The notes under the pieces were generated by a model. That model was not told the origin of the DNA and made no database searches. It worked only from the letters and a program-made list of their open reading frames with translations. Both the position numbers and the translations under genes were made by a program. Positions 53,070 through 62,016 of a DNA stretch of 64,000 nt are shown here, one piece after another (within the stretch, counting starts at the first letter, position 1; every line of letters starts with the position of its first letter). This DNA is from Sphingomonas sanxanigenens DSM 19645 = NX02 (GTDB lineage Bacteria > Pseudomonadota > Alphaproteobacteria > Sphingomonadales > Sphingomonadaceae). The stretch spans positions 1,544,520-1,608,519 of the forward strand of contig NZ_CP006644.1 of assembly GCF_000512205.2 (NCBI RefSeq), read 5' to 3'.

Positions 53070-54263
53070 GTGGACAGATATCTCGTGATCTCGTCGGACG
53101 GCCATGTCGGCCTGCCGCCGGAGCGCTATCGCACCTATCTGGAGAGCCAATATCATGCGGCGTTCGATGAGGCGATCGAGCGCGAGATCAGGATGCGCGA
53201 GGAGCATGAGAAGCGCTTCCTGATCGACGACTTCAACACCAAGTGGCGCGCGCGCGTGGGCGACGGGCTGGAAGGCGCATGGGACGGCACGATCCGCAAC
53301 CGCGTGCTCGACCAGGATGGCGTCGCCGCCGAGGTGCTGTTTCCGGACGGCATAACCGAACGCAATGCGCCGCCTTTCGGCGCCGACATCGGCCTCAAGC
53401 CTTTCGGCACCAGGCCCGAACTGCAGTGGGCGGGCGCCCGCGCACACAATCGCTGGCTCGCCGAGTTCTGCATCGAGGACCCCGCGCGGCGGATCGGCCT
53501 CGCCGTCATCCCCGCGCTCTACGACCTCGACGAGACCTTGAAGGAAATCCGCTGGGCGCACGAACATGGCCTGAAAGGTGTGTTCTTCCCGTCGATCACC
53601 GATGGCTACGACATGTACAACCACACCAAATATTATCCGGTGTGGGATCTGCTGCAGCAGACGAAGATGCCGCTGCATTTTCATTCGGGCGGCGCGCCCG
53701 CTTACGACACGACCCAGCCGGGCTGGATCGGCACCTATCTGTGCGAGTTCGCCTTCTGGATGACGCGGCCGCTGTGGTCGATGACCTTCGGCGGCGTGTT
53801 CGAGGAATATCCGCAGCTCAAGGTGCTGTTCACCGAGGCTGGCGGCGAGTTCTGGTTTCCGTGGGTCATGCAGTTGATGGACATCCGTGCCTCCGCCAAG
53901 CACACCAGCGGCAAGCTGGGCGACTACAACGCGAACATGACGATGAAGCCGAGCGACTATTTCGCGCGCAACGTGTGGGTCGGCTGCTCGGCATTGCCCG
54001 ACGAGGAGACCACCGAGAGCTATTACCAGATCGGTATCGACCGCATCCTGTGGGGCACCGACTATCCGCACCCCGAAGGCACATGGCCCTCGACATTGGA
54101 GAAGATGGTGCTGAGCCTGGGCGGGCTGCCGGAGGCGGACATCCAGAAGATGCTGGGGGGCAATGCGCTGGACGTTTATGATGTCGACCACGACGCGCTG
54201 GCGGAGATCGCCGCGCGGATCGGCCCGGCCAAGTCGCATTTCTACAAACAGGCGGCCGAATAG
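53070..54263 (+). CDS. Amidohydrolase-2 family metal-dependent hydrolase
   Basis: 397 residues from GTG 53070 behind GGGAGAG. TIM-barrel enzyme of the ACMSD/LigW class. N-terminal SSDGHVG replaces the usual DxHxH with a single His; a further His in MPLHFHSGG, and Asp in ILWGTDYPHPEG, complete a likely metal site. Family members decarboxylate aromatic acids or hydrolyse ring-opened products. A TEAGGEFWFPW segment is typical. It is the last gene before a perfect terminator and probably works on the compound imported by the receptor-MFS pair. Confidence 0.87.
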   Translation: MDRYLVISSDGHVGLPPERYRTYLESQYHAAFDEAIEREIRMREEHEKRFLIDDFNTKWRARVGDGLEGAWDGTIRNRVLDQDGVAAEVLFPDGITERNAPPFGADIGLKPFGTRPELQWAGARAHNRWLAEFCIEDPARRIGLAVIPALYDLDETLKEIRWAHEHGLKGVFFPSITDGYDMYNHTKYYPVWDLLQQTKMPLHFHSGGAPAYDTTQPGWIGTYLCEFAFWMTRPLWSMTFGGVFEEYPQLKVLFTEAGGEFWFPWVMQLMDIRASAKHTSGKLGDYNANMTMKPSDYFARNVWVGCSALPDEETTESYYQIGIDRILWGTDYPHPEGTWPSTLEKMVLSLGGLPEADIQKMLGGNALDVYDVDHDALAEIAARIGPAKSHFYKQAAE

Positions 54264-54292
54264 GCGGCGCCCGTTCTCGACCGACACGCACG

Positions 54293-54323
54293 AAGCCCGC
54301 CCTTCGATCGAAGGGCGGGCTTT
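54293..54323 (+). terminator. Terminator hairpin
   Basis: AAGCCCGCCCTTCGA and TCGAAGGGCGGGCTT form a perfect 30-nt palindrome, followed by T. It lies 30 nt after the amidohydrolase stop and before the LysR gene, ending the receptor operon. Confidence 0.85.
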
Positions 54324-54381
54324 GCCAATTCGCGGGGGCACCGATAGGCTCATGCCGGATACGATCAGAAGGGTGGCTGAG

Positions 54382-55317
54382 ATGTCGGCTTGGCGCGGAG
54401 TCGAGGAGTTTCTGGCGGTGGTCTCCGCAGGGAGCTTCACGGGCGCGGCCGAGGAACTGGGCGTTTCCAAATCGTTCGTCAGCAAGACGGTGAACGAACT
54501 GGAGGCGCGGCTGGGCACGCAATTGCTGATCCGCACCACCCGCCGCCTGTCGCTGACCGCGGCCGGCGAGATCTTCCACGAACAATGCCATGCGCTGCAG
54601 GAACGGCTCGTCGAGATCGAGCAGCGCGTCACCCAGTTCCAGTCGGCGCCGGTCGGGCGGTTGCGGATCGGGCTCAGCGACATCTTCGGCACCGACTATA
54701 TGTCCGCGCTGCTCGCCGATTTCAGCGCGCTGCATCCCGATATCGTCATCGAGCCGGTCGCCTATCTCCACGAATCGGATGTGCAGCAGGAGCGGTTCGA
54801 CGTCGTCATCCGCTATGGCCGGCTGCCCGATTCGGCTGCCAAGGCGCGGCTGTTCGGCTATCTTTCCTACTGCCTGTGCGCCTCGCCCGACTATGTCCGC
54901 GAGCATGGCTGGCCGTCCTCGGCGGAGGAGGTCTCGCAGCACCAGTGCCTGACCGACGCGACCGGTGCGTTCGAGTTCAACGGCGGCGATCGCGTACGGC
55001 TGAAGGGGCGGTGGAAGAGCAACAGCGGCGTCGCGCTGCGCTGGGCGGCGCGGCGCGGGCTTGGGCTGGCGCATCTTCCGGTCAGCGTGATCCGCGCCGA
55101 TCTGGCAGGCGGCAACATCCTCGCCTGCGATGCCGAATGGAGCTTTCACGACAAGGAAGTTTGGGTCGTGTTCTCGCCGGGGATCATGCCGGCGGCGACG
55201 CGATCCTTCATCGATTTCCTCGCCGCACGCTTCACCAAGCAGAAGATCCGCCCATGGGATTGGCCGCGCATGTCCCCCACAAACTATCCGCACGGGATTG
55301 TCCACGAGCAGGCATGA
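54382..55317 (+). CDS. LysR-family transcriptional regulator
   Basis: 311 residues. HTH about 5-64 (GSFTGAAEELGVSKSFVSKTVNELE), effector domain about 90-295 with RFDVVIRYGRLPDSA and GLGLAHLPVSVI. ATG 54382 follows AAGGGTGG; ATG 54352 would add ten residues. It stands alone after a terminator and directly before the Rieske operon on the same strand, with a 92-bp gap that can hold the operon promoter. It probably activates those genes in response to substrate. Confidence 0.9.
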   Translation: MSAWRGVEEFLAVVSAGSFTGAAEELGVSKSFVSKTVNELEARLGTQLLIRTTRRLSLTAAGEIFHEQCHALQERLVEIEQRVTQFQSAPVGRLRIGLSDIFGTDYMSALLADFSALHPDIVIEPVAYLHESDVQQERFDVVIRYGRLPDSAAKARLFGYLSYCLCASPDYVREHGWPSSAEEVSQHQCLTDATGAFEFNGGDRVRLKGRWKSNSGVALRWAARRGLGLAHLPVSVIRADLAGGNILACDAEWSFHDKEVWVVFSPGIMPAATRSFIDFLAARFTKQKIRPWDWPRMSPTNYPHGIVHEQA

Positions 55318-55409
55318 TGCGTTTGCCGCGATGGGCTTTCTCTTTCCGGAGCGCGGTCTAAGCTTCCCAGGACGGCCGCAGCAGACGGCCCCAGCGTAAG
55401 GAGGCGAGG

Positions 55410-56414
55410 TTGCCGCAGGTCGAGCGTTTTCCGATGGGCATTCCCTTCGGCTGGTTCTTCGTCGGCTATTCCGACGAACTCGCGGTCGGTGAGGTGAAGC
55501 CGCTCCATTATTTCGGCCGCGATCTGGTGCTGTTCCGCAACGAAGCCGGCGCGCCCGGGCTGCTCGACGCCTATTGCCCGCATCTGGGCGCGCATCTCGG
55601 CCATGGCGGAACCGTGGATGGCGAGAGCATCCGCTGCCCGTTCCACGCCTGGGCATTCAAGCCCGACGGCTTCTGCAGCGACATCCCTTATGCCAAGGCC
55701 TTTCCGCCGATCGCGAAGCGTGAGCCGATCGCGCGGCCCTATCCGATCCGCGAGGCCAATGGCGTGGTCTGGACGTGGTATCATCCGCTGGGTTCGGCCC
55801 CGCAGTATGGCGTGATCGTACATGACGAATTCACCCAGCCCGGCTGGGCGAAGCCGCGCCGCTTCGACTGGCGGTTCGCGAGCAACCCGCAGGAAATCGC
55901 CGAGAATGGCGTCGACGTCGCCCATTTCGAGTTTGTCCACAAGATGGACGCGGTGCCCGAGGGCACGACCAGCTATGATGGCCATATCCGCCACAGCCAC
56001 GCCGCCGGCGAACGCGCCGTGAAGCTGCCGGACGGCACGACGAAGGTCATTCCTTCGAGCGTCACGACGATCCAGAACGGCGCGGGGCAGAAATTCACCC
56101 AGCTCACCGGTGTCGTCACCTTGTCGCTGATGGTGCTGGCGACGCCGGTGGAGGCGGACGCGGTGGAACTGCGCTTCTGCTTCACCCATCCCGAGGTGGA
56201 GCCCGACAGTTTCGAAGCGCGCGCGATCGACGCGGCGATCGCCAACACCTGTGGCCAGACCGGCGTCGCGGGCGACATTCCGATCTGGCACCACAAGATT
56301 CACCGGAAGCGGCCTCTGCTGTGCGACGGCGACGGGCCGATCCTGCGGTTCCGCCGCTATTTCGAGCAATTCTACGCGGATGCGGACACGCCCGGCAGCG
56401 TCGCCGCGGCGTGA
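55410..56414 (+). CDS. Rieske non-heme iron oxygenase, KshA/DAF-36-like
   Basis: 334 residues. The Rieske cluster ligands are C56-P-H58 and C76-P-F-H79. The mononuclear iron site is N166-x-x-D169-x-x-H172-x4-H177 in ENGVDVAHFEFVH, the form found in 3-ketosteroid 9-alpha-hydroxylases and sterol 7-desaturases. TTG 55410 lies 6 nt after AGGAGG. It hydroxylates or desaturates its substrate with electrons from a reductase. No ferredoxin or reductase gene is in the window, so it must borrow one. It leads a tightly packed operon with a decarboxylase-like protein, an SDR and a transporter. Confidence 0.9.
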   Translation: MPQVERFPMGIPFGWFFVGYSDELAVGEVKPLHYFGRDLVLFRNEAGAPGLLDAYCPHLGAHLGHGGTVDGESIRCPFHAWAFKPDGFCSDIPYAKAFPPIAKREPIARPYPIREANGVVWTWYHPLGSAPQYGVIVHDEFTQPGWAKPRRFDWRFASNPQEIAENGVDVAHFEFVHKMDAVPEGTTSYDGHIRHSHAAGERAVKLPDGTTKVIPSSVTTIQNGAGQKFTQLTGVVTLSLMVLATPVEADAVELRFCFTHPEVEPDSFEARAIDAAIANTCGQTGVAGDIPIWHHKIHRKRPLLCDGDGPILRFRRYFEQFYADADTPGSVAAA

Positions 56415-56497
56415 CACGAACAGGGCCGGCGTTCGGACGCGGAAGAAACGCCTTCCGCGAACGGCCGATCGTGCCCGCAAAGACGAGGAGAGAGGAT

Positions 56498-57304
56498 ATG
56501 AGCCGACTTCGTTATCTTCAGGGGCCTGCTGCGACGCGCTCGGCGGGCGCGCTGCGCAACACCGTGCGCAGCGTCCGCGCGATCTACGAGACCGATGAGG
56601 CGGTGGCGCGGGCATTGCTGCCGCAGCCGCTGGTCGGAATCGAGCGGCCCGAGGTCTGGCTGCAGATCGCGCATGTCGCGATGCATGTCGCCGACGACCG
56701 CACCGTCGAGATCGGCGCGCTGACGATGGGCATCAACTGCACCTACGAGGGCACGCCCGGCGCCTATTGTTTCCACATGGCGATGGAGGGCGAGACCGTC
56801 GTCACCTCAGGCCGCGAGCGCTTCGGGGAGCCCAAGAAGGTCGCCGAGACCAGCTTCGAGCGTCAGGGCGACCATGTCCGCGCGACCTGCAGCCGCCACG
56901 GCATCACCTATTTCGCGCTCGAGGGGCGGATCGGGGGGGAGAATGACGCGCCGCGCGCGTTCGAGGAATATCTGTTCTGCTACAAGGCGCTGCCGTCGAT
57001 CGACACGCCCGGCCAGTTCGATGGCGACGTGTTCCTGACGCGCCTGAACTGGAAGCGCAACTACACCACCCGACGCGACATGACCGGCGAGATCCGGCTG
57101 ACGGAATCGCCCTATGATCCGCTTATCGACATCCCCGTGCGCCGGCTGGTCGCGATGGAATATGTCGAGGGTGCGACGCAGACCAGCGGGCAGATCCTCC
57201 GCACCGTGCCCGGCGACTGGATCGCCCCGCACTGGATCGGCCGTTACGACGAGCCGACCAATAGCGGCATCGATCTTGCCCAGCCGGCGGAGAAGGCGGC
57301 CTGA
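56498..57304 (+). CDS. Acetoacetate-decarboxylase-family protein
   Basis: 268 residues. The fold's cone-like core is indicated by VGIERPEVWLQIAHVAM and TMGINCTYEGTPGAYCFHMAM. GEPKKVAETSFE holds the Lys pair where decarboxylating members form a Schiff base. Many homologues instead act as aldolase-dehydratases on keto acids, so decarboxylation is only one option. ATG 56498 with GGAGAGAGG upstream. Its stop overlaps the SDR start by one base. It would process a beta-keto acid made by the pathway. Confidence 0.85.
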   Translation: MSRLRYLQGPAATRSAGALRNTVRSVRAIYETDEAVARALLPQPLVGIERPEVWLQIAHVAMHVADDRTVEIGALTMGINCTYEGTPGAYCFHMAMEGETVVTSGRERFGEPKKVAETSFERQGDHVRATCSRHGITYFALEGRIGGENDAPRAFEEYLFCYKALPSIDTPGQFDGDVFLTRLNWKRNYTTRRDMTGEIRLTESPYDPLIDIPVRRLVAMEYVEGATQTSGQILRTVPGDWIAPHWIGRYDEPTNSGIDLAQPAEKAA

Positions 57305-58161
57305 TGGAGTCGTTCGCGGGGCGGGTGGCGGTCGTCACCGGGGGCGCCAGCGGGGTCGGCCGCGCGCTTGCCGAGCAGCTTGCGGCGGCCGGCGCGCGCG
57401 TCGTGGTCGCCGATATCGATGCGGCGAAGCTCGATACGGTGGCCGCCGAACTGCCCGGAGCGGTGACGGGCATCGCGGTGGACGTCACCAAGGAGGCGTC
57501 GGTTGAGGCTCTCGCCGATCAGGTCTTCGACCGTTTCGGCGCGGTGCATCTGCTGTTCAACAATGCCGGCGTCGGGCTGGGCGAGGCGAAGAAGACGATC
57601 TGGTCGCTGCCCGCGAACGACTGGCACTGGGGCATCGACGTCAACGTGATGGGTGTCGTCCACGGCATCAAGGCGTTCGTGCCGCGGATGCTGGCCTCGG
57701 GCGAGGAGGGGGTGGTGATCAACACCTCCTCCACCAACGGCGGGCTGCGGTCGCTGCCCAACACGCCGATCTACGCTGCGACCAAGGCGGCGGTGACGAG
57801 CATATCGGAGGTGCTCCACCAGCAATTGCTGCGTGAGGGCGGGGCTGTGCGTGCCGCGGTGCTGTTTCCGGGGCCGCACACGGTGAACACCGCGATCATG
57901 GCTTCGCGGCTCGTGCGCCCGCGCGACTATGCCGGCGCCGAGCCCGAGGAGCCGGTCGCCTATCGCACGATGCAGGACCTGCTGAAGACGACCGGGCTGC
58001 AGATGCAGTTGACCGAGCCCGAGGAGGTTGCCAGCTTCGCGCTGGAGGGGGTGCGGAACGGCAGATTCTGGCTGCTCCCCGAAAGCGAGGAGGGGGACAG
58101 GATGATCCGTTCGCGTACGGAGACGCTGCTCGCGCGCGCCAATCCGGCATCGGCCTGGTGA
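57304..58161 (+). CDS. Short-chain dehydrogenase/reductase
   Basis: 285 residues. Nucleotide motif TGGASGVGRA, NNAGVG, catalytic Ser in NTSSTNGG and YAATK. Starts at ATG 57304 within the previous stop (TGATG) and ends within the next start (GTGA), so translation of three genes is coupled. The C-terminal half is longer than the 250-residue norm, with an extra helix near 205-235. It probably oxidises the hydroxyl group made by the Rieske enzyme. Confidence 0.9.
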   Translation: MESFAGRVAVVTGGASGVGRALAEQLAAAGARVVVADIDAAKLDTVAAELPGAVTGIAVDVTKEASVEALADQVFDRFGAVHLLFNNAGVGLGEAKKTIWSLPANDWHWGIDVNVMGVVHGIKAFVPRMLASGEEGVVINTSSTNGGLRSLPNTPIYAATKAAVTSISEVLHQQLLREGGAVRAAVLFPGPHTVNTAIMASRLVRPRDYAGAEPEEPVAYRTMQDLLKTTGLQMQLTEPEEVASFALEGVRNGRFWLLPESEEGDRMIRSRTETLLARANPASAW

Positions 58162-59543
58162 CGGCGCCGACGATGGCTTCGATCGTGGAAAAGGCGGGCG
58201 TCGACCAGGCCGCCCCGGCAAGCGATGTGCGCACGGGCGGCGCCTATCGCTGGTATGTCGTGTTCGTCTTGTTCCTCGCCTACAGCTTCAGCGCGATCGA
58301 TGCGCGGGTGCTGACCCTGCTGGTGGTGCCGATCAAGCGCGACCTGCAGTTGAGCGATTTCGAGATCAGCCTGCTGCAGGGCTTCGCCTTCGCGATCCTC
58401 TACAGCCTGGCGGCAATCCCGATCGGCCGTTTCGTCGATACCAGCCTCAAGCGGACGCGGCTTGTGGTGGGCGGCGTGCTGTTCTGGTCGGCGATGACGA
58501 TGGTGTGCGGCATGGTGCGCAGCTTCGGCGCGCTGTTCGCCGCACGCGTCGGCGTGGGGGTGGGGGAGGCGACGCTGAGCCCTTCCGCCTACTCGCTGAT
58601 CAGCGACTATTTCGATCGCGGCCGCCGCGCGCTGGCGATCAGTTTCTACGCGATCGGCTATCCGATCGGCAGTGGTCTCGCGCTGATCCTTGGTGCCGCG
58701 CTGCTCGACCATTTCACCGCGCGCGGCCCCATCGAGATGTTCGGCCTGGGTGCGCACCAGCCGTGGCAGATGGTGTTCATCGCCGTCGGCCTGCCCGGTC
58801 TGCTGATCGCTGCGCTGGTGATGACGATCCGCGAACCCGAGCGCCGCGAACTGACCGCGACGCATGGCACGCGGATGCCGCTCTCCGCCGTATTCGTCTA
58901 TCTGGGCGCGCGCTGGCAACTCTATGGCATGCTGCTGGGTTCGACCGCGCTGATCGCCCTGCTCGCGATCGGCACCAGCGTCTGGTACCCCACCTTCCTG
59001 ATCCGCACCTATGGGATGAGCACCGCCGAGGTCGGCTTCTATTTCGGAACGGTGATGCTGGTGTGCGGAACGATCGGCACATTGACCGGCGGCTGGTTCG
59101 CCGGGCGCCTCGTGCGCCGCGGGCAGGCCGACGCCAATATGCGCATCGTGCTGGTCGCGACGATCCTGAAAGGCGTGCCGCTGGTGATCGGCCCCTTGAT
59201 GCCGACACCACAACTTGCGCTGGCCTTCATCGCGCTGGGCACGTTGGTCGGACAGGCTTCGCAGGGCGTGCTGCTCGCGGCGATCCAGGATGTGACCCCC
59301 AACCAGCTTCGCGGCCAGGTGACGGCACTGACGTTGCTCGGCGTCAACCTCGTCGGCATGGGGTTGGGCGGATCGGTGATCGCGGCGATCACCCAGTTCG
59401 GGTTCGCCGATGAGGGCGCGCTGCGCTACTCGATCGCGATCACCGGCGCGGTGGTGCTGCCGCTGATCGTGCTGCTGATTGTCGCAGGGATGCCGGCCTA
59501 TCGGCGCGGGCTCCAGGAGATGATGGGCGCATCCACGGAATAG
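58158..59543 (+). CDS. MFS transporter, spinster-like
   Basis: 461 residues with about 12 spans. Starts at GTG 58158 overlapping the SDR stop by 4 bp. VKRDLQL-like loop PIKRDLQLSDFEISLLQG and GRFVDTSLKRTRLVVGG match the spinster/hexuronate-type MFS often found in sphingomonad aromatic and steroid clusters. It ends the Rieske operon and probably imports the operon's substrate. A bidirectional hairpin follows. Confidence 0.9.
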   Translation: MTAPTMASIVEKAGVDQAAPASDVRTGGAYRWYVVFVLFLAYSFSAIDARVLTLLVVPIKRDLQLSDFEISLLQGFAFAILYSLAAIPIGRFVDTSLKRTRLVVGGVLFWSAMTMVCGMVRSFGALFAARVGVGVGEATLSPSAYSLISDYFDRGRRALAISFYAIGYPIGSGLALILGAALLDHFTARGPIEMFGLGAHQPWQMVFIAVGLPGLLIAALVMTIREPERRELTATHGTRMPLSAVFVYLGARWQLYGMLLGSTALIALLAIGTSVWYPTFLIRTYGMSTAEVGFYFGTVMLVCGTIGTLTGGWFAGRLVRRGQADANMRIVLVATILKGVPLVIGPLMPTPQLALAFIALGTLVGQASQGVLLAAIQDVTPNQLRGQVTALTLLGVNLVGMGLGGSVIAAITQFGFADEGALRYSIAITGAVVLPLIVLLIVAGMPAYRRGLQEMMGASTE

Positions 59544-59587
59544 GCGAATTGCGACGTACGTGCCGTTGCGCCGGCACGCAAACAAAA

Positions 59588-59611
59588 GGGGCCGGTCCTG
59601 CGACCGGCCCC
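59588..59611. terminator. Bidirectional terminator
   Basis: GGGGCCGGTC, loop CTGC, GACCGGCCCC: perfect 10-bp stem between two converging genes. Read on the minus strand, the hairpin is followed by TTTTGTTTGC, a good tail for the Coq4-like gene; on the plus strand the tail is poor. Confidence 0.85.
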
Positions 59612-59633
59612 ATACCCCCTTCTGCCTGCTTGC

Positions 59634-60527
59634 TTACTCCGCGGCCGCGGCCATCGCGTGGTCGTCGTTGGCGGAGCGGGGATCTTCGCTGACGGCGGTG
59701 GTCCATTCCCATTCGCCCGGCGGCGGCGGGTTGGTGATGCCGAATTCCTCGCGCAGATCCTTGATCTGCCAGTCGAGATAGTCACGGTAGGGGATCAGGA
59801 ACAGCGGGTGCTTCCACGACCTGCCCTGCGCGGCGCCGATATCTTCGGCGTCCAGTTCGACCTTGAACGCTTCCGGATAGAAGAGGCCGCTCTTCAGCGT
59901 CGTCTTGGCCTTCAGGTAGGAACTGACGCGGTTGAAGAAGGCCGCCAGCTCGGGCACGAAATATTGGTACAGCGCGCGCGAATTGGCGGCGAGCAGCGCG
60001 ACTTCACCAGCATGGTTGGTCTCGAAGCCGGTGATCATATGCTCGATATCGTGGGTGTGCGTCCGCTCTTTCATGTAGAAGTCGAAGTCGGTCTTGATCT
60101 CCATTCCCTGGAAGAAATGGTCCATATTGTAGCCGCTGTTGACGACGAAGTCGTAGATCACCGAGCGCAGCGTGCCGGGCTCGGCGCCGGCAAGCTCCTC
60201 GGTCTTGAACAGCGAGACCTTGCGGCCGTCGAGCCATTGCTTGAACATCGGCAGCCGCGCTTTTTCTTCCTCGAACAGCTGGAAGATGCGCGGCCAGTTC
60301 TCGAGCTCCATCAGGATCTTGACGACATTGGGGATGAAGGCCGTATTGGGCAGGTCCGGCCCGTTCCGGCGCAGCATTTCCTGCGCGATCAGCGTGCGAA
60401 GCTCGCCATGGTTGAGATAGGGTGACGAACTGATCAGCGTCGAACTCTCGGTCGTGAATTTCTGGCCGCTGCCGTTGTAATAGGCGAAGTCGGCGTCGCT
60501 GACCCGCGACGAGATTTCATTGTCCAT
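59634..60527 (-). CDS. Coq4-family protein
   Basis: 297 residues from ATG 60527 (GGGAGAGAG upstream). H159-D160-x-x-H163-x11-E175 in HTHDIEHMITGFETNHAGEVA is exactly the zinc motif of Coq4, the ubiquinone-biosynthesis protein recently linked to removal of the ring C1 carboxyl group. No other ubiquinone gene is near. The protein has longer N- and C-termini than a minimal Coq4. Here, inside a catabolic cluster, it may decarboxylate or hydroxylate a ring of the degraded substrate. It diverges from an NTF2-like gene across 171 bp that contain AACCTAATT / AATTGGTT (60591-60611), a possible operator. Confidence 0.8.
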   Translation of the reverse strand: MDNEISSRVSDADFAYYNGSGQKFTTESSTLISSSPYLNHGELRTLIAQEMLRRNGPDLPNTAFIPNVVKILMELENWPRIFQLFEEEKARLPMFKQWLDGRKVSLFKTEELAGAEPGTLRSVIYDFVVNSGYNMDHFFQGMEIKTDFDFYMKERTHTHDIEHMITGFETNHAGEVALLAANSRALYQYFVPELAAFFNRVSSYLKAKTTLKSGLFYPEAFKVELDAEDIGAAQGRSWKHPLFLIPYRDYLDWQIKDLREEFGITNPPPPGEWEWTTAVSEDPRSANDDHAMAAAAE

Positions 60528-60698
60528 GCGCTCTCTCCCAATGGCTGGGGCGCCAGGCAGTCGCTCGTATGCCGCCGGCATCCATTTCGGAACCTAATTC
60601 CTTAATTGGTTGACGGCAAGCGAAATGGCGGCGAGATGCTGGCCGTCCGCCGCATTTTGCGTATCATCGGGCGCAGCAGGATAACGCAGGAGGCGGTG

Positions 60699-61124
60699 AT
60701 GGAAGCGGATAGGCTGGCGATTGCAAATCAGCTCGGGCGCTTCGCCCGCATCCTCGACGCGCGCGACTGGGCGGCGGTGGGCGAGGTGTTCGCGGAGGAT
60801 GTCGCGTTCGACTATGGCGACGGGCGCGAGCAGGCCGGCATCGCCGCGATGCGCGAGCAGTTCAGCAGCCATCTCGACGGCTGCGGACCCTCGCAGCACC
60901 TGATCGGCAGCGTGATGATCGACTTCGACGATGCCGGCGCAACGAGCCGTGCCTATGTGCAGGCGCGGCATCAGGGGCGGGCGGACCGCAGCGAGCGCAT
61001 CTTCGATACGCATGGCGACTATGTCGATCGCTGGGAAAAGCGCGCGTCGGGCTGGCGGATCGTGCGGCGCGACGCGCACTGGTCGATGCATATCGGCGAT
61101 GCCGGCATACTCGGGCCGGGCTGA
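60699..61124 (+). CDS. NTF2/SnoaL-like protein
   Basis: 141 residues from ATG 60699, 5 nt after AGGAGG. Helix block LAIANQLGRFARILDARDWAAVGEVFAEDVAFDYG and strand block THGDYVDRWEKRASGWRIVRRD fit the SnoaL_4 branch. Members dehydrate or isomerise hydroxy-ketones. It begins a plus-strand set with an SDR and a hydroxyacyl-CoA dehydrogenase, and diverges from the Coq4-like gene. Catalytic residues cannot be fixed by eye. Confidence 0.82.
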   Translation: MEADRLAIANQLGRFARILDARDWAAVGEVFAEDVAFDYGDGREQAGIAAMREQFSSHLDGCGPSQHLIGSVMIDFDDAGATSRAYVQARHQGRADRSERIFDTHGDYVDRWEKRASGWRIVRRDAHWSMHIGDAGILGPG

Positions 61125-61235
61125 CCGGGACGATCGTCGCCGAGACGTTTCGGATGCGGGCGCGGGGCGGCGGCCTGGCGCTGGCACGGCGGAGACCGGC
61201 ACGCTAATCGCAGGGCAGAAAGGGAGAGAAGGTTC

Positions 61236-61907
61236 ATGGGGAGCATCATCGTCACCGGCGCGTTCGGCGCGCTCGGCCGTGCGGTCGTGGCGGAACTCGG
61301 CGCGCGCGGGTTGGAGGTGGTCGCGGTGGATATCGCACCGGCACCCGATGGTTTCGCGGCGCGGCTGGCGCTGGGTGGGATCGATCTTGCCGACGAGCAG
61401 GCGGTGGAGGCCGCCTATGCGACGGCGGCGGCCGAGACCGGCGGCATCGACGGCCTCGTCAACATCGCCGGCGGTTTCGTGTGGCAGCCGGTCGAGGGTG
61501 GCGCGCTGGAAAATTGGGACCGGATGTACCGCATGAACCTGCGCACCGCGGCGGTCTCGTCGCGCGCGGCGCTCGCGCATCTTGCGGCACCCGGCGGCGC
61601 GATCGTCAATATCGGCGCGGCGGGCGCGGCCCAGCCGGGGATGGGCATGGCGCCCTATGCCGCGTCCAAGGCCGGCGTGCGCGCGCTGACCGAGAGCCTG
61701 GCGGAGGAACTGCGCGGGCGCGGTATCCGCGTCAACGCGATCCTGCCGACGATCATCGACACCCCCACCAACCGCGCCGACATGCCCGATGCGGATGTTT
61801 CCGCCTGGGTGCAGCCGATCGGTGTCGCCCGGGCGGTCGCCTTCCTGCTCTCCGCCGAGGCGGGCGCGATCACCGGCGCAAGCATCCCGCTGTCGCTGCC
61901 GGGCTGA
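61236..61907 (+). CDS. Short-chain dehydrogenase-like protein lacking the catalytic serine
   Basis: 223 residues, ATG 61236 behind GGGAGAGAAGG. Nucleotide motif [10 protein letters not shown] and Y141-x3-K145 are present, Asn101 too. The position 13 residues before the Tyr, normally Ser, is Ala (NIGAAGAA), and NNAG reads NIAG. It may use another residue, act as an epimerase-like enzyme or be a non-catalytic partner. It is shorter than typical SDRs. It lies in the NTF2 / SDR / acyl-CoA dehydrogenase set. Confidence 0.85.
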   Translation: MGSIIVTGAFGALGRAVVAELGARGLEVVAVDIAPAPDGFAARLALGGIDLADEQAVEAAYATAAAETGGIDGLVNIAGGFVWQPVEGGALENWDRMYRMNLRTAAVSSRAALAHLAAPGGAIVNIGAAGAAQPGMGMAPYAASKAGVRALTESLAEELRGRGIRVNAILPTIIDTPTNRADMPDADVSAWVQPIGVARAVAFLLSAEAGAITGASIPLSLPG

Positions 61908-62016
61908 GCCCCACTTGCACATGCGCAGAGGATGGCACGCAAGGGCTGGCATCGGCTCTTGCGCTTGCGGTCGCTCGGGTGGCACGGCGGCCGGGACACG
62001 CAAAGGGAGATTGCCG

